Shown here: positions 1-7,878 of the stretch, piece by piece
Layout: each line of letters opens with the position of its first letter
How positions within the stretch are numbered: the first letter of the stretch is position 1
Source of the DNA: GYS-P2D sp964489125
GTDB taxonomy: Bacteria; Bacteroidota; Bacteroidia; Chitinophagales; Saprospiraceae
Assembly (NCBI GenBank): GCA_964489125.1
Contig: CAZAXY010000079.1
Location: forward strand, 1-17,608
DNA: 17,608 nt
Direction: 5' to 3'
Translations under genes and position numbers: made by a program
The notes under the pieces: generated by a model
Told to the model about the DNA's origin: nothing
Databases searched by the model: none
The model's input: only the letters and a program-made list of their open reading frames with translations

Positions 1-170
1 GGAGGACCATAAGGATTCTCGTTGGACATGAGTCTGACGATGTCACCGTCGGCGCCTTCAAACATTGGCGCATTGGCTTCAGATACTAAATCTTTAAAAC
101 CACCAGCAGCGATAGCCGTGCCAGCTAAACCCGCAGTCCTAAGCCAGTTTCTTCTATTTAAGTAGTCCAT
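1..170 (-). CDS. Tat-exported HisC-like PLP aminotransferase, 5' end only (runs off the left edge)
   Basis: Translating the minus strand from the ATG at 170 gives about 56 residues with no stop before the window edge. Residues 1-25 form a twin-arginine signal: MDYLNRRNWLR is followed by a small hydrophobic Ala/Gly stretch. The mature part soon reads RLMSNENPYGP, which matches the substrate-entry motif (NENPYGPS type) of histidinol-phosphate aminotransferase-like fold-type I PLP enzymes. The catalytic lysine would lie outside the window. The start sits 25 bp after the stop of the molybdenum hydroxylase large subunit, so the two are probably co-transcribed. An exported aminotransferase is unusual because most family members are cytosolic. 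The family call rests on one motif and the general layout, so it is moderate. Confidence 0.7.
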   Translation of the reverse strand, partial: MDYLNRRNWLRTAGLAGTAIAAGGFKDLVSEANAPMFEGADGDIVRLMSNENPYGP

Positions 171-195
171 ATATGCAATGTCGATGTAATCAATC

Positions 196-2400
196 TTATC
201 CGAGCAAGTCGATCTGATTAGAGAACGGCTGATGATAAAATCGCTTACCAGTCGCTTTATATAATGCATTAGCTAGTGCAGCACCTATAGGTGGAAGTGA
301 TGGTTCTCCCAATCCAGTTGGGTGCTCACCATTATCCACGAAAAATACCTCTATAGCTTCTGGTGCTTCAGCCTGTCGAATCAAGCGATACTGATGAAAG
401 TTCTCCTGATTGGGTTTACCCTTATCGAAGGTCAACTCACTGAACATCGCATGTCCGATGCCATCAACAATACCTCCTTCAATTTGATTGATGGCGCCTT
501 CTGGATTGACGACAATGCCACAGTCAACTGCACAGTAGACTTTCTTAACCTTAGGGAGTCCATCTTCAAGAGCTATATCAAGCACTTGCGCAACATATGA
601 GTTGTGACAGTAGTAGACGCTTACACCTCGGTGAAGTCCATTGTCAGTGTTCCAACCTGCTTTCTCTTTGACGAGTTCGAGCACTCCTGCATATCGGGCT
701 GCGTCATAATCATTCTTTTCTCCGACAGGATTTTCTTCTGCCTTTTTAAATAGCTCCAATCTAAAGTCAACTGGATCCTTCCCAGCGGCTTCAGCTACTT
801 CATCAAGAAAGGATTGCTCCGCCATGGCAATAAAATTAGATCGTGGTGCTCTCCAAGCTCCTGTAGAAATGTTAGTATTGCCTTTTATATTTTCAACCAA
901 GTAGTTATCTACTGATCCAGCAGGATAGCGATCTGCGAACACCGGGCTCTCAGGGAGCCCCGCTCCTCTGATATGAAAAGCCGTGAGATTTCCCTCGGCA
1001 TCTAGACCGGCTCTATACATTACCTTATAAGTTGGTCTATAAGTGCCCTGTGTCATATCATCCTCACGGGTATATACTAACTTGACAGGTGACTTAATGG
1101 CTTGAGAAATAAGAGCGGCCTCTGTGCCGAAATGACCATATAATCGGCGACCAAAGCCCCCTCCCATACGAGTCATCATCACATGAATATTCTCTTTAGG
1201 CAGTCCGAGAACAGCGGCAAGTGTGCCTTGAAGAAAAATAGGCGTCTGTATAGGGCCAAGTAATTCAGCTCGATCTGCGGTCACATTGGCATAGAAGTTC
1301 ATCGGCTCCATAGTATTATGAGCCAAGAATGGCGCCGAGTAAGTCTTCTCAATAATTTTATCTGCATCTGCGAACGCAGCTTCAGGGTCACCATCCTTAC
1401 GCGCCACTTCTACCGCTCCATTAGCTAGCATGTCATCCAATAGGGCCTCGTGATCAGTCGTGCTCTCAAGGGGAGTATCCTCCTCCCACTCGATTTTAAG
1501 GGCTTTCTTGGCCTTCATAACCTGCCATGTAGATTCCCCTACAACAACTGCAATCTCTGGATATGCATTGACATCAGACCACTGAGGATTCCATCCTTCT
1601 GGCTCGACGTTAATTCTTATCACATCGGTGATGCCAGGCATACTCTTAACTGCGGTATCGTCCATTAACTTGATCTTCTGACCAAATGCTGGCGGATGAA
1701 CAATCATGGCGATTTTCATTCCATCTTCTTGGACATCTAAACCGAATAGTGGCTTGCCTTGTACGATATTAAATCCATCTACATTACGAGTGCTATGCCC
1801 GATGATGGTAAAGTCCTTCGGATCCTTGAGCGTCACCTCTTCTGGCACTTCCATTCCCGCTGCCGCAGTGGCAATCTCACCATAGCCCATAGACTGATCT
1901 GAGATTTTATGATAGATCATACCCTTGGCTGTAGTAATTTCTTCGACTGGAACGTCCCATTTAGCCGCTGCCGCTGCGACTAGCATAGCCCGAGCGGTGG
2001 CTCCAGTTTTTCTTAAGCTCTCCCAGCCAAATCGGATCGATTGACTGCCACCAGCAATCTGCCGTTGAAAATTTTCGGCATCGAGGGGTGCTTGCTCCAC
2101 GATGACTTGATCCCAGGCAACATCGAGCTCATCGGCTACGATCATGGGCATCGAAGTTTTTACATTCTGTCCGATCTCTGGGTTAGGCGACATGATAGTC
2201 ACCACTCCATTATCCCCAATACTCAGAAAGCCATTCATCTCTGTCCAAGAGCTTGGATTCTCCAGTGCTGGTGCGATAAATTCAGGAATCTTAGCTTCCT
2301 CCCGACAGGCGAAGAAGTTGAATCCTAACACCATTCCTCCTCCAGCTACAGCGCTCACCTTGATGAATGAACGTCTATTAGTATCTATATTTTTAGTCAT
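196..2400 (-). CDS. Xanthine dehydrogenase-family molybdopterin-binding subunit (isoquinoline 1-oxidoreductase beta type), Tat-exported
   Basis: This 734-residue protein is the catalytic subunit of a molybdenum hydroxylase that would oxidise an N-heterocycle or aldehyde with water as oxygen donor; the substrate cannot be told. Residues 8-32 are a Tat signal (NRRSFIK, then a Gly/Ala/Val stretch). A Cys at 32 (sequence FFAC) could be a lipid anchor, but the lipobox is poor. The Mo-pterin loop GGGFGRR is at 413-419, a second cofactor segment TGAWRAPRSNF at 513-523, and the probable catalytic Glu is E699 in GLGEPSLPP. Length and the single-chain layout with a separate small [2Fe-2S] partner fit the IorB family, not the three-subunit xanthine dehydrogenases, and no FAD subunit is nearby. 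It follows the iron-sulfur subunit gene by 26 bp, so the pair probably forms a periplasmic heterodimer. Electron acceptor unknown. Confidence 0.9.
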   Translation of the reverse strand: MTKNIDTNRRSFIKVSAVAGGGMVLGFNFFACREEAKIPEFIAPALENPSSWTEMNGFLSIGDNGVVTIMSPNPEIGQNVKTSMPMIVADELDVAWDQVIVEQAPLDAENFQRQIAGGSQSIRFGWESLRKTGATARAMLVAAAAAKWDVPVEEITTAKGMIYHKISDQSMGYGEIATAAAGMEVPEEVTLKDPKDFTIIGHSTRNVDGFNIVQGKPLFGLDVQEDGMKIAMIVHPPAFGQKIKLMDDTAVKSMPGITDVIRINVEPEGWNPQWSDVNAYPEIAVVVGESTWQVMKAKKALKIEWEEDTPLESTTDHEALLDDMLANGAVEVARKDGDPEAAFADADKIIEKTYSAPFLAHNTMEPMNFYANVTADRAELLGPIQTPIFLQGTLAAVLGLPKENIHVMMTRMGGGFGRRLYGHFGTEAALISQAIKSPVKLVYTREDDMTQGTYRPTYKVMYRAGLDAEGNLTAFHIRGAGLPESPVFADRYPAGSVDNYLVENIKGNTNISTGAWRAPRSNFIAMAEQSFLDEVAEAAGKDPVDFRLELFKKAEENPVGEKNDYDAARYAGVLELVKEKAGWNTDNGLHRGVSVYYCHNSYVAQVLDIALEDGLPKVKKVYCAVDCGIVVNPEGAINQIEGGIVDGIGHAMFSELTFDKGKPNQENFHQYRLIRQAEAPEAIEVFFVDNGEHPTGLGEPSLPPIGAALANALYKATGKRFYHQPFSNQIDLLG

Positions 2401-2426
2401 GATCTACGGTTTAGAAGAAGTTGATG

Positions 2427-2885
2427 TTATGAATTCTTAGCTGCGGATTTCACGGCAGCACGGATACGTGTATATGTTCCGCATCTACAGATATTTCCGT
2501 GCATGGCTTCTGTGATCTCTGAATCCGAAGGATTCTTATTTTCTGACAAAAATGCCGAAGCCGCCATAATCTGACCTGCCTGACAGTATCCACATTGTGG
2601 TACATCGTGTTCTATCCATGCTTGCTGCACTGGATGCGAGCCATCTTCTGATAAGCCTTCTATAGTTGTTATTTCTTTCCCTTCGGCAGCGCCTATTGCA
2701 AGTGAACATGATCGTGCCGCCTTACCATCTAAGTGTATGGTGCAAGCTCCGCATTGAGCGATACCGCACCCGAACTTCGTACCGACTAAATTAAGTGTAT
2801 CACGGAGAACCCATAATATAGGTGTATCTGAGTCTACATCTACTTGATGTTCCACTCCATTGACTGTAAGCTTATATGTTGCCAT
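2427..2885 (-). CDS. [2Fe-2S]-binding small subunit of the molybdenum hydroxylase (IorA-like)
   Basis: The protein carries electrons from the Mo site through two [2Fe-2S] clusters. I chose the ATG at 2885 (MATYKLTVNG), giving 152 residues, the usual size for the family; an upstream in-frame ATG at 2939 would add 18 residues that do not look like the conserved start. The N-terminal plant-ferredoxin domain has C40, C45, C48 and C60 (GCGIAQCGAC and RSC). The C-terminal helical domain holds C98, C101, C133 and C135 (QCGYC and CRC). All eight cluster ligands are present. There is no signal peptide, so it would be exported folded together with the Tat-tagged large subunit, as known for such enzymes. 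It is first in the minus-strand operon. Confidence 0.93.
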   Translation of the reverse strand: MATYKLTVNGVEHQVDVDSDTPILWVLRDTLNLVGTKFGCGIAQCGACTIHLDGKAARSCSLAIGAAEGKEITTIEGLSEDGSHPVQQAWIEHDVPQCGYCQAGQIMAASAFLSENKNPSDSEITEAMHGNICRCGTYTRIRAAVKSAAKNS

Positions 2886-3338
2886 AATAGTAGGATTATT
2901 ATTAGCGATTAAGGTAGTAAAAAGCTCAGAACAATACACTCATCAACAATGGAGATATTATCTATACTGGTGGCAACGATGAAGTTTAGTAGCATCACTG
3001 TACTGCAACTATATTAATTTCAAGCTTTCGGGTCGTTCGCACTATCTGTAAGATCAGTTTGGTCAAAAACCTCCCCTTGCAAATAATTGATAATTTCAAT
3101 CGCGTATAATCATAAAATTGAAGAAGGTTTGAATTTATCAAGGCCTCAATTACTGATGTCGCCACAGGAAAAAGCTATAAGTTTTAGAACCGCAGCAAGA
3201 TGAGTAATTGTCAATTAAAAAATAGCACTTAATTCTACCCCACCAGACTATACCTCTCCATAGGTAAACGCTGCTGAGAAGACCCTATCGTATTTTACAG
3301 ATGGAAAGCTCAAGTCCAAAAACACTAATTGTTATTAT
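2886..3338. other. Intergenic stretch with no recognised gene
   Basis: This AT-rich stretch of about 450 bp separates two minus-strand genes, the beta-helix protein upstream and the iron-sulfur subunit downstream. It should hold the promoter of the molybdenum hydroxylase operon and the 3' end of the beta-helix transcript. I looked for a CAAAnnTA element (the reverse complement of the Bacteroidota -7 box), for a strong GC-rich hairpin followed by a T run, and for a tRNA-like fold. I found none that is convincing. A 5-bp inverted repeat (CACTA/TAGTG, 3323-3327 and 3340-3344) overlaps the stop codon of the beta-helix gene, but it is too weak to call a terminator. Confidence 0.4.
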
Positions 3339-4427
3339 CTAGTGAGAGGCAACTCTCCTCGAAGATTTAGCAGTCACAAGAGATACAATCATCATAAGCA
3401 ATCCCAAAATAATGATACCCCACTCTCCTAATGTTGGAATCGTCTCGATATCCGCTTGCACTGCAACATTAGGTATAGCATCTCCGCCTGGCATCATAGA
3501 AGCACCGATACCACTATTAGCTATGGGCGAGTCTGGTGATAGCATAAATACAAAATAGGGATCATCTGATGTCGGCATCAACATAGGATCTTCCATACTT
3601 GCGAAGGTCTCATCTCCACAATTAGCCGGAATAGCGCAGACAAAATTTTCGACGAGATTGTTCTCATTTATATTAATGGTATTTCCGCTATCATATATAT
3701 CATTAGTTCCATCAGGTGATGTATCAGCTATAATACAGTTGGTCATATTAAGTGTCCCATCCAACCATATAGTAGATTCCTGACCAAAATTATTAGGATA
3801 AACTATATTATCAGCCATTGTACAGTTCACTAATGTTAGCGTTCCATTGCGAAATATTGACACCGCAGCTCCACGTCCTGCTGTATTATTTCTCATGGTG
3901 CAATCAGTCATCGTTGTAGTACCGGAATTCACCCTGATGCCTCCACCAATTCCATTCTCAAGTCCAGCACTAACCCCAGCTATTCCATTGATCAACAGGC
4001 ATCTGTTAAATTCATTTGTCCCAGTGGCAAATATTGCTCCACCGGAAAGAAAAGCTCTACCTCCGTCGAAAACAACATCATTAATAATAGCATCAGTTAT
4101 TTGAAAAAATCTGCCATTAACAGCTTCGGTCATCACAAGTATGATCGGCTCACCGTCTCCATCGGCATCTCCATTCAGTGTCACTCCAGTCAAGCGAGGT
4201 AAGACGTTAATATCTGGAACTTCTGCAGTAACAAGATCGAGCAAGCCACTTACCATGACATTTATTACATCATTCTCTTGAGTAACAGATGCATCGAGCA
4301 TGGCCTGTCGTAAAGACCCCGGTCCGGCATCATTAAGATTTGTTACAGTAAAAGTCTCTGTGTGAGCAGCATGTGACAAACAAATCATCATCGCTACAGT
4401 AAGTAGTTTATAAAACTTATTATTCAT
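3339..4427 (-). CDS. Secreted beta-helix-like surface protein with IPTL-CTERM sorting tail
   Basis: This 362-residue protein begins with a Sec signal peptide (residues 1 to about 22, MNNKFYKLLTVAMMICLSHA). Mature residues 25-45 read FTVTNLNDAGPGSLRQAM, the opening seen in many secreted right-handed beta-helix or 'choice-of-anchor' repeat proteins. Residues 110-260 hold loosely repeated strands rich in N, T, G and C, such as TMTDCTMRNNTAGRGAAVS and TLVNCTMADN, as expected for beta-helix rungs. The tail at 330-362 is a tripartite sorting signal: the motif IPTLGEW, a hydrophobic helix, then a basic cluster (KSSRR). That matches the IPTL-CTERM family, whose members are thought to be processed and anchored by an exosortase-like enzyme. 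No sorting enzyme is in the window. The gene is divergent from the hexosaminidase gene. Binding partner or substrate unknown; no catalytic residues recognised. Confidence 0.82.
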   Translation of the reverse strand: MNNKFYKLLTVAMMICLSHAAHTETFTVTNLNDAGPGSLRQAMLDASVTQENDVINVMVSGLLDLVTAEVPDINVLPRLTGVTLNGDADGDGEPIILVMTEAVNGRFFQITDAIINDVVFDGGRAFLSGGAIFATGTNEFNRCLLINGIAGVSAGLENGIGGGIRVNSGTTTMTDCTMRNNTAGRGAAVSIFRNGTLTLVNCTMADNIVYPNNFGQESTIWLDGTLNMTNCIIADTSPDGTNDIYDSGNTININENNLVENFVCAIPANCGDETFASMEDPMLMPTSDDPYFVFMLSPDSPIANSGIGASMMPGGDAIPNVAVQADIETIPTLGEWGIIILGLLMMIVSLVTAKSSRRVASH

Positions 4428-4643
4428 GGAATTTGCAGTTTATTCGATATCATAAAATTACTTCATCTACCATGCCATGCGAGTATATAAGTCCCGTAAA
4501 ATCGCTCTTATCACCTAAAATACCTTAAAGCGAGTAGGTGAAAATGTCTACCGTAAGCGTATAAAATCACAAATAAAAATTCTTATTAAAGAAATCTATA
4601 TGCATTATGTACCTTACTGGCCTAACAAGAGAATACCAATTGT
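4428..4643. promoter_or_regulatory. Divergent intergenic region, likely promoters for both flanking genes
   Basis: This 216-bp AT-rich region lies between the starts of the minus-strand beta-helix gene and the plus-strand hexosaminidase gene, so both promoters should be here. I did not find a good TAnnTTTG element in either direction. A 7-bp inverted repeat, TCACCTA at 4511-4517 and TAGGTGA at 4535-4541 with a 17-bp spacer, lies in the middle and could be an operator, but a repeat of this length can arise by chance. Confidence 0.3.
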
Positions 4644-7040
4644 ATGCAGCAAAAAATTCTGTTCTATCTATGCATCGCCACCTTTGTAGCATGTAAATCG
4701 GATCAATCTACTCGGTCATATACTGCTCTCCTTTCAGCTGAAGATCGCCGTCAATTGTCGATAGTTCCACTCCCCTATCATGTCGACTTAACAGACGAAT
4801 CTTACACCCTGTCTGAACCTATAAACTGGGTGTTTGAAGGCGCCACGGACAAAGTCTCCAAACAAGCTTTCAATACCGCATCCAGCTGGTTTGACAATCT
4901 CCTCTTAAAAAGAGGTGAGAAAACCTGGACGATAACCTTAGCGGCAGAAGGCAGTGCTCCAGATGTACCCCACCTCAATATGGACGAATCTTATTCCCTC
5001 GTAATCGATGAGTATGACATCACCCTGACCGCGGCAACCGGTATCGGGATCGAGCGGGGACTCCAGACACTTAGACAACTTATAACTAACCAAAACAACA
5101 ATTATACGATTCCACATACAAGTATCTATGATGAGCCTCTATACAGTTGGAGAGGATTGATGATCGATGTTAGTCGACACTTCATGCCCATAGAAATACT
5201 TTACAAAAACATCGATGCCATGTCTATTGCAAAGATGAACGTGCTTCACCTTCATCTTACGGACAATCAAGGGTTTAGAATAGAGTCCAAGACTTTTCCC
5301 AAGCTGCATGAGTTGGCATCTGGCGGCCAGTATTATACCCAGGGCGAAATGAAAGAGCTTATCCAATACGCCGCCGATAGAGGCATCAGAATAGTACCGG
5401 AGTTTGACATGCCTGGTCATGCCTCTGGATGGCTCACGGCTTATCCAAAATATGGTGTTTTAGATACATACGAGCTACAAGAAAGATATGGAGTATTCTC
5501 TGATGCGATAGATCCTACCAATCAGGATGTCTACTTATTTCTGGCATCATTTATTAAGGAGATGACAGGGCTATTTCCTGATCGATATGTGCATATAGGG
5601 AGCGATGAGGTGGTTCCGACAGAATGGCAACGAAGTGAGGAAATCAATCAGTTTATGGAAGACAAAGGGCTCAACTCCTATAGTGACTTACAGACTTACT
5701 TCAATTTGCGCTTATCTGATATCATGTTCCGTGCAAAGAAAAAAATGATTGCCTGGGATGAAGCAATACGTCCAGAACTTGCTAAGACAGGCACGACTAT
5801 ACAGGCATGGCGCAGCAAAGATGCAATGTATAACGCCATCTCTCTCAACAGTCCCGCTATACGCTCTCATGGCTGGTATCTCGATCACAAATTGCCCATG
5901 TCAGAATTATACGAGATAGATCCATCTGATCAACCCGATTATATGAATATAGAGATCGACCGAGACAATTGGAGCGCCTATGAATTGAGCTCCCAAAGTC
6001 ATCTTGTCAATCAGGGAAGTATGATGTTTCTATTCGGTTCAAAGGAGAATTCAAGAGGAATCCTCAATCTGATGAGTCAGCAACACATTATCAATGATAT
6101 CAACTGGGAAGATAATGCCATGAACTTCTCATTTACTAATGCTGCGGGACCGCTCAATGTTCAACTTATGGCCTCTGATAACCAACTAAATGGATCGATC
6201 AACCTCTCATTCGTTGGCATACCTGTAACGGGTTCTAAGGTTGGTGGACATGATATGGTCGATGGCATGGTCTTACCAAAGTTTCATAAACCGCCGCAAC
6301 CAAGATCAGATCAACTTGATATGATACTTGGAGGCGAAGCTGCTATGTGGTCGGAGTGGGTTGATGAGACTAATATCAACTCAAGAATATGGCCCCGCAC
6401 CCTGGCGGTTGCTGAAAAATTGTGGAGTCCTAAGGACCATACTACTGACACTGAAGATCTGTATAGAAGAGTCGCACATACCACCGCAATCCTTAGTGAG
6501 ATACATGCCATTGACGACGACAATGTATTAGCAACCATCTCTAAATGGACTAATGACCCCGATCAACTCCGCAGTTTATTTGCCTTCCTAAACCTATTAG
6601 AAGAGGTAAAATATTACAATCGTTGGCAAGCGCATCCTAATCATACCATTCAGACTCCTATGACCCGGGTGGCGGATATTGTCCAGGCCGAATCGCTTGA
6701 CGGTTATGAATTCAATAAGCTCGTTGATCAACACCTCCATAATCCTACGGATACTAACAGGTCCAAGATTATCAGATATATAGCAGACTGGTCCAGTATG
6801 TATGACCAACTGAAATCCCTTATTATCGATCATCCAGACCTAAGTGGCATAGAGTATCATGCGTTGGTCTTGTCAGATCTTTCTAAAATGTATGCCGCAT
6901 TGAGTTCGGGACGCAACTTGAGTGATAAAGACTTGAGCTATATAGAAACTGTGAGAAATAGTCGTCATCAATCGAGAGCTGGCACTACACTTTCGGTGTT
7001 GGAGGGATTGTTGAAACTGATTACTCAAATTAATCCATAA
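4644..7040 (+). CDS. Lipoprotein beta-N-acetylhexosaminidase, glycoside hydrolase family 20
   Basis: The enzyme removes terminal beta-linked GlcNAc or GalNAc from chitin fragments or glycans by substrate-assisted catalysis. The 798-residue chain starts with a lipoprotein signal ending at C17 (FVAC, then KSD), so it is probably anchored in the outer or inner membrane facing outward or into the periplasm. A GH20b alpha/beta domain spans about 35-165. The TIM barrel begins at WRGLMIDVSRHF (169-180), with HLHLTDNQGFRIE (202-214) and EFDMPGHA (253-260). The catalytic pair is D321-E322 in HIGSDEV, where the usual second glycine is Ser. Barrel-closing residues are at 561-572 (ILGGEAAMWSEW) and 574-598. 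About 130 residues (roughly 425-555) are inserted between HGWYLD (409-414) and that segment; part of the insert looks beta-rich. The C-terminal region (600-798) is helical and unassigned. Confidence 0.93.
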   Translation: MQQKILFYLCIATFVACKSDQSTRSYTALLSAEDRRQLSIVPLPYHVDLTDESYTLSEPINWVFEGATDKVSKQAFNTASSWFDNLLLKRGEKTWTITLAAEGSAPDVPHLNMDESYSLVIDEYDITLTAATGIGIERGLQTLRQLITNQNNNYTIPHTSIYDEPLYSWRGLMIDVSRHFMPIEILYKNIDAMSIAKMNVLHLHLTDNQGFRIESKTFPKLHELASGGQYYTQGEMKELIQYAADRGIRIVPEFDMPGHASGWLTAYPKYGVLDTYELQERYGVFSDAIDPTNQDVYLFLASFIKEMTGLFPDRYVHIGSDEVVPTEWQRSEEINQFMEDKGLNSYSDLQTYFNLRLSDIMFRAKKKMIAWDEAIRPELAKTGTTIQAWRSKDAMYNAISLNSPAIRSHGWYLDHKLPMSELYEIDPSDQPDYMNIEIDRDNWSAYELSSQSHLVNQGSMMFLFGSKENSRGILNLMSQQHIINDINWEDNAMNFSFTNAAGPLNVQLMASDNQLNGSINLSFVGIPVTGSKVGGHDMVDGMVLPKFHKPPQPRSDQLDMILGGEAAMWSEWVDETNINSRIWPRTLAVAEKLWSPKDHTTDTEDLYRRVAHTTAILSEIHAIDDDNVLATISKWTNDPDQLRSLFAFLNLLEEVKYYNRWQAHPNHTIQTPMTRVADIVQAESLDGYEFNKLVDQHLHNPTDTNRSKIIRYIADWSSMYDQLKSLIIDHPDLSGIEYHALVLSDLSKMYAALSSGRNLSDKDLSYIETVRNSRHQSRAGTTLSVLEGLLKLITQINP

Positions 7041-7251
7041 TAAGTCGTTTCAATTTGATCTCAAACAAGGGCGTAATAAAGAGCTCGACGATATAATATT
7101 CTTAATTTTGTAGTAAGCAAAACTGGACAAGCAACATTGTCACTTAAGATGCTACAACTAAAAGATAATACTCTCGAGATTATTTTAATATTCTTTAGAA
7201 GCAACCTTTAAGCGGGTTGATGACGTAATATTAAAAATACATCCGAAGATT
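7041..7251 (+). promoter_or_regulatory. Probable promoter and leader of the RibA cluster
   Basis: This 211-bp AT-rich gap precedes the long plus-strand gene run. TAATTTTG at 7103-7110 matches the Bacteroidota -7 element TAnnTTTG, and would leave a leader of about 135 nt. No TTG is found at the expected -33 spacing, so the match is only half a promoter. A TATAAT lies at 7092-7097 but has no TTGACA-like partner. I see no FMN riboswitch core in the leader, so control by FMN of the GTP cyclohydrolase II gene is not supported. Confidence 0.35.
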
Positions 7252-7878
7252 ATGTTGGTAGTAATGAGGTCTAATATGATACGTAACAAACAGAAAGAGC
7301 AGAGCAAAGTGGTTATTCCCACTAAGCATGGCAATTTTCTAATGTCTACATTCTCAAGTGATCAAAATGACAGGATGCCTCACTTGGTATTAAGTCATGG
7401 AGATATAGACAGTTGGAATGTCGCCAATGTGCGTATACACTCAGAGTGTATAACGGGTGATTTATTTGGATCTCAGCGTTGTGAATGTGGAGAGCAACTA
7501 CAAGCTTCTTTGGAGTATATACAAGCACATGAAGGCATGGTAATTTATCTCCGACAGGAAGGAAGAGGAATCGGAATCATCAATAAGCTAAAGGCTTATG
7601 TAGAGCAAGACAAAGGCTTGGATACCGCACAAGCCAATGAACACCTTGGATTTGGGTTAGATGAAAGAAACTACGATGTCGCCATCCAAATATTAAATTC
7701 GTATGGTATAGACAAGATCAATCTCTTGACCAACAATCCAGAAAAGATTTCGGCATTTGCTGAAAGTAATATCAACGTGATTGATAGAATTCCATTGGAG
7801 ATCACACCAAATGAAACCAATTACAAGTATCTACATACTAAGAAAGAGGTTTTTGGACACTTATTAGAGCAAGTATGA
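7252..7878 (+). CDS. ribA: GTP cyclohydrolase II
   Basis: The enzyme converts GTP to 2,5-diamino-6-ribosylamino-4(3H)-pyrimidinone 5'-phosphate, formate and pyrophosphate. The 208-residue protein carries the zinc ligands C66, C77 and C79 (HSECITGDLFGSQRCECG), the GTP-binding YLRQEGRGIG at 99-108 with Y99, DTAQANEHLGFGLDER at 124-139 with the catalytic R139, and LLTNNPEK at 158-165. Every expected active-site element is present, so it should be active. It is not fused to a DHBP synthase (RibB), which is common in dedicated or secondary RibA copies but also in ordinary ones. The chosen ATG is 7252; ATGs at 7264 and 7276 are also possible because the conserved domain begins near residue 20 and no clear ribosome binding site decides. 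Its stop overlaps the next start by 4 bp. Context suggests it feeds a specialised pathway, not riboflavin. Confidence 0.95.
   Translation: MLVVMRSNMIRNKQKEQSKVVIPTKHGNFLMSTFSSDQNDRMPHLVLSHGDIDSWNVANVRIHSECITGDLFGSQRCECGEQLQASLEYIQAHEGMVIYLRQEGRGIGIINKLKAYVEQDKGLDTAQANEHLGFGLDERNYDVAIQILNSYGIDKINLLTNNPEKISAFAESNINVIDRIPLEITPNETNYKYLHTKKEVFGHLLEQV

Noticed and set aside
322..2328. Plus-strand open frames opposite the molybdenum hydroxylase
   Set aside because: They show no recognisable motifs and lie antisense to a strongly supported gene, so they are shadow frames.
2886..2939. N-terminal extension of the [2Fe-2S] subunit
   Set aside because: The 18 extra residues do not resemble the family start, and the internal ATG gives the usual 152-residue length.
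4511..4541. Operator-like inverted repeat TCACCTA/TAGGTGA
   Set aside because: Seven base pairs with a 17-bp spacer can occur by chance and no regulator gene is adjacent; kept only as a note in the intergenic entry.
7161..7187. AT-rich hairpin in the leader as an attenuator or terminator
   Set aside because: The stem is short and almost all A-T with a G-T pair, and there is no T run or start-stop context to support it.
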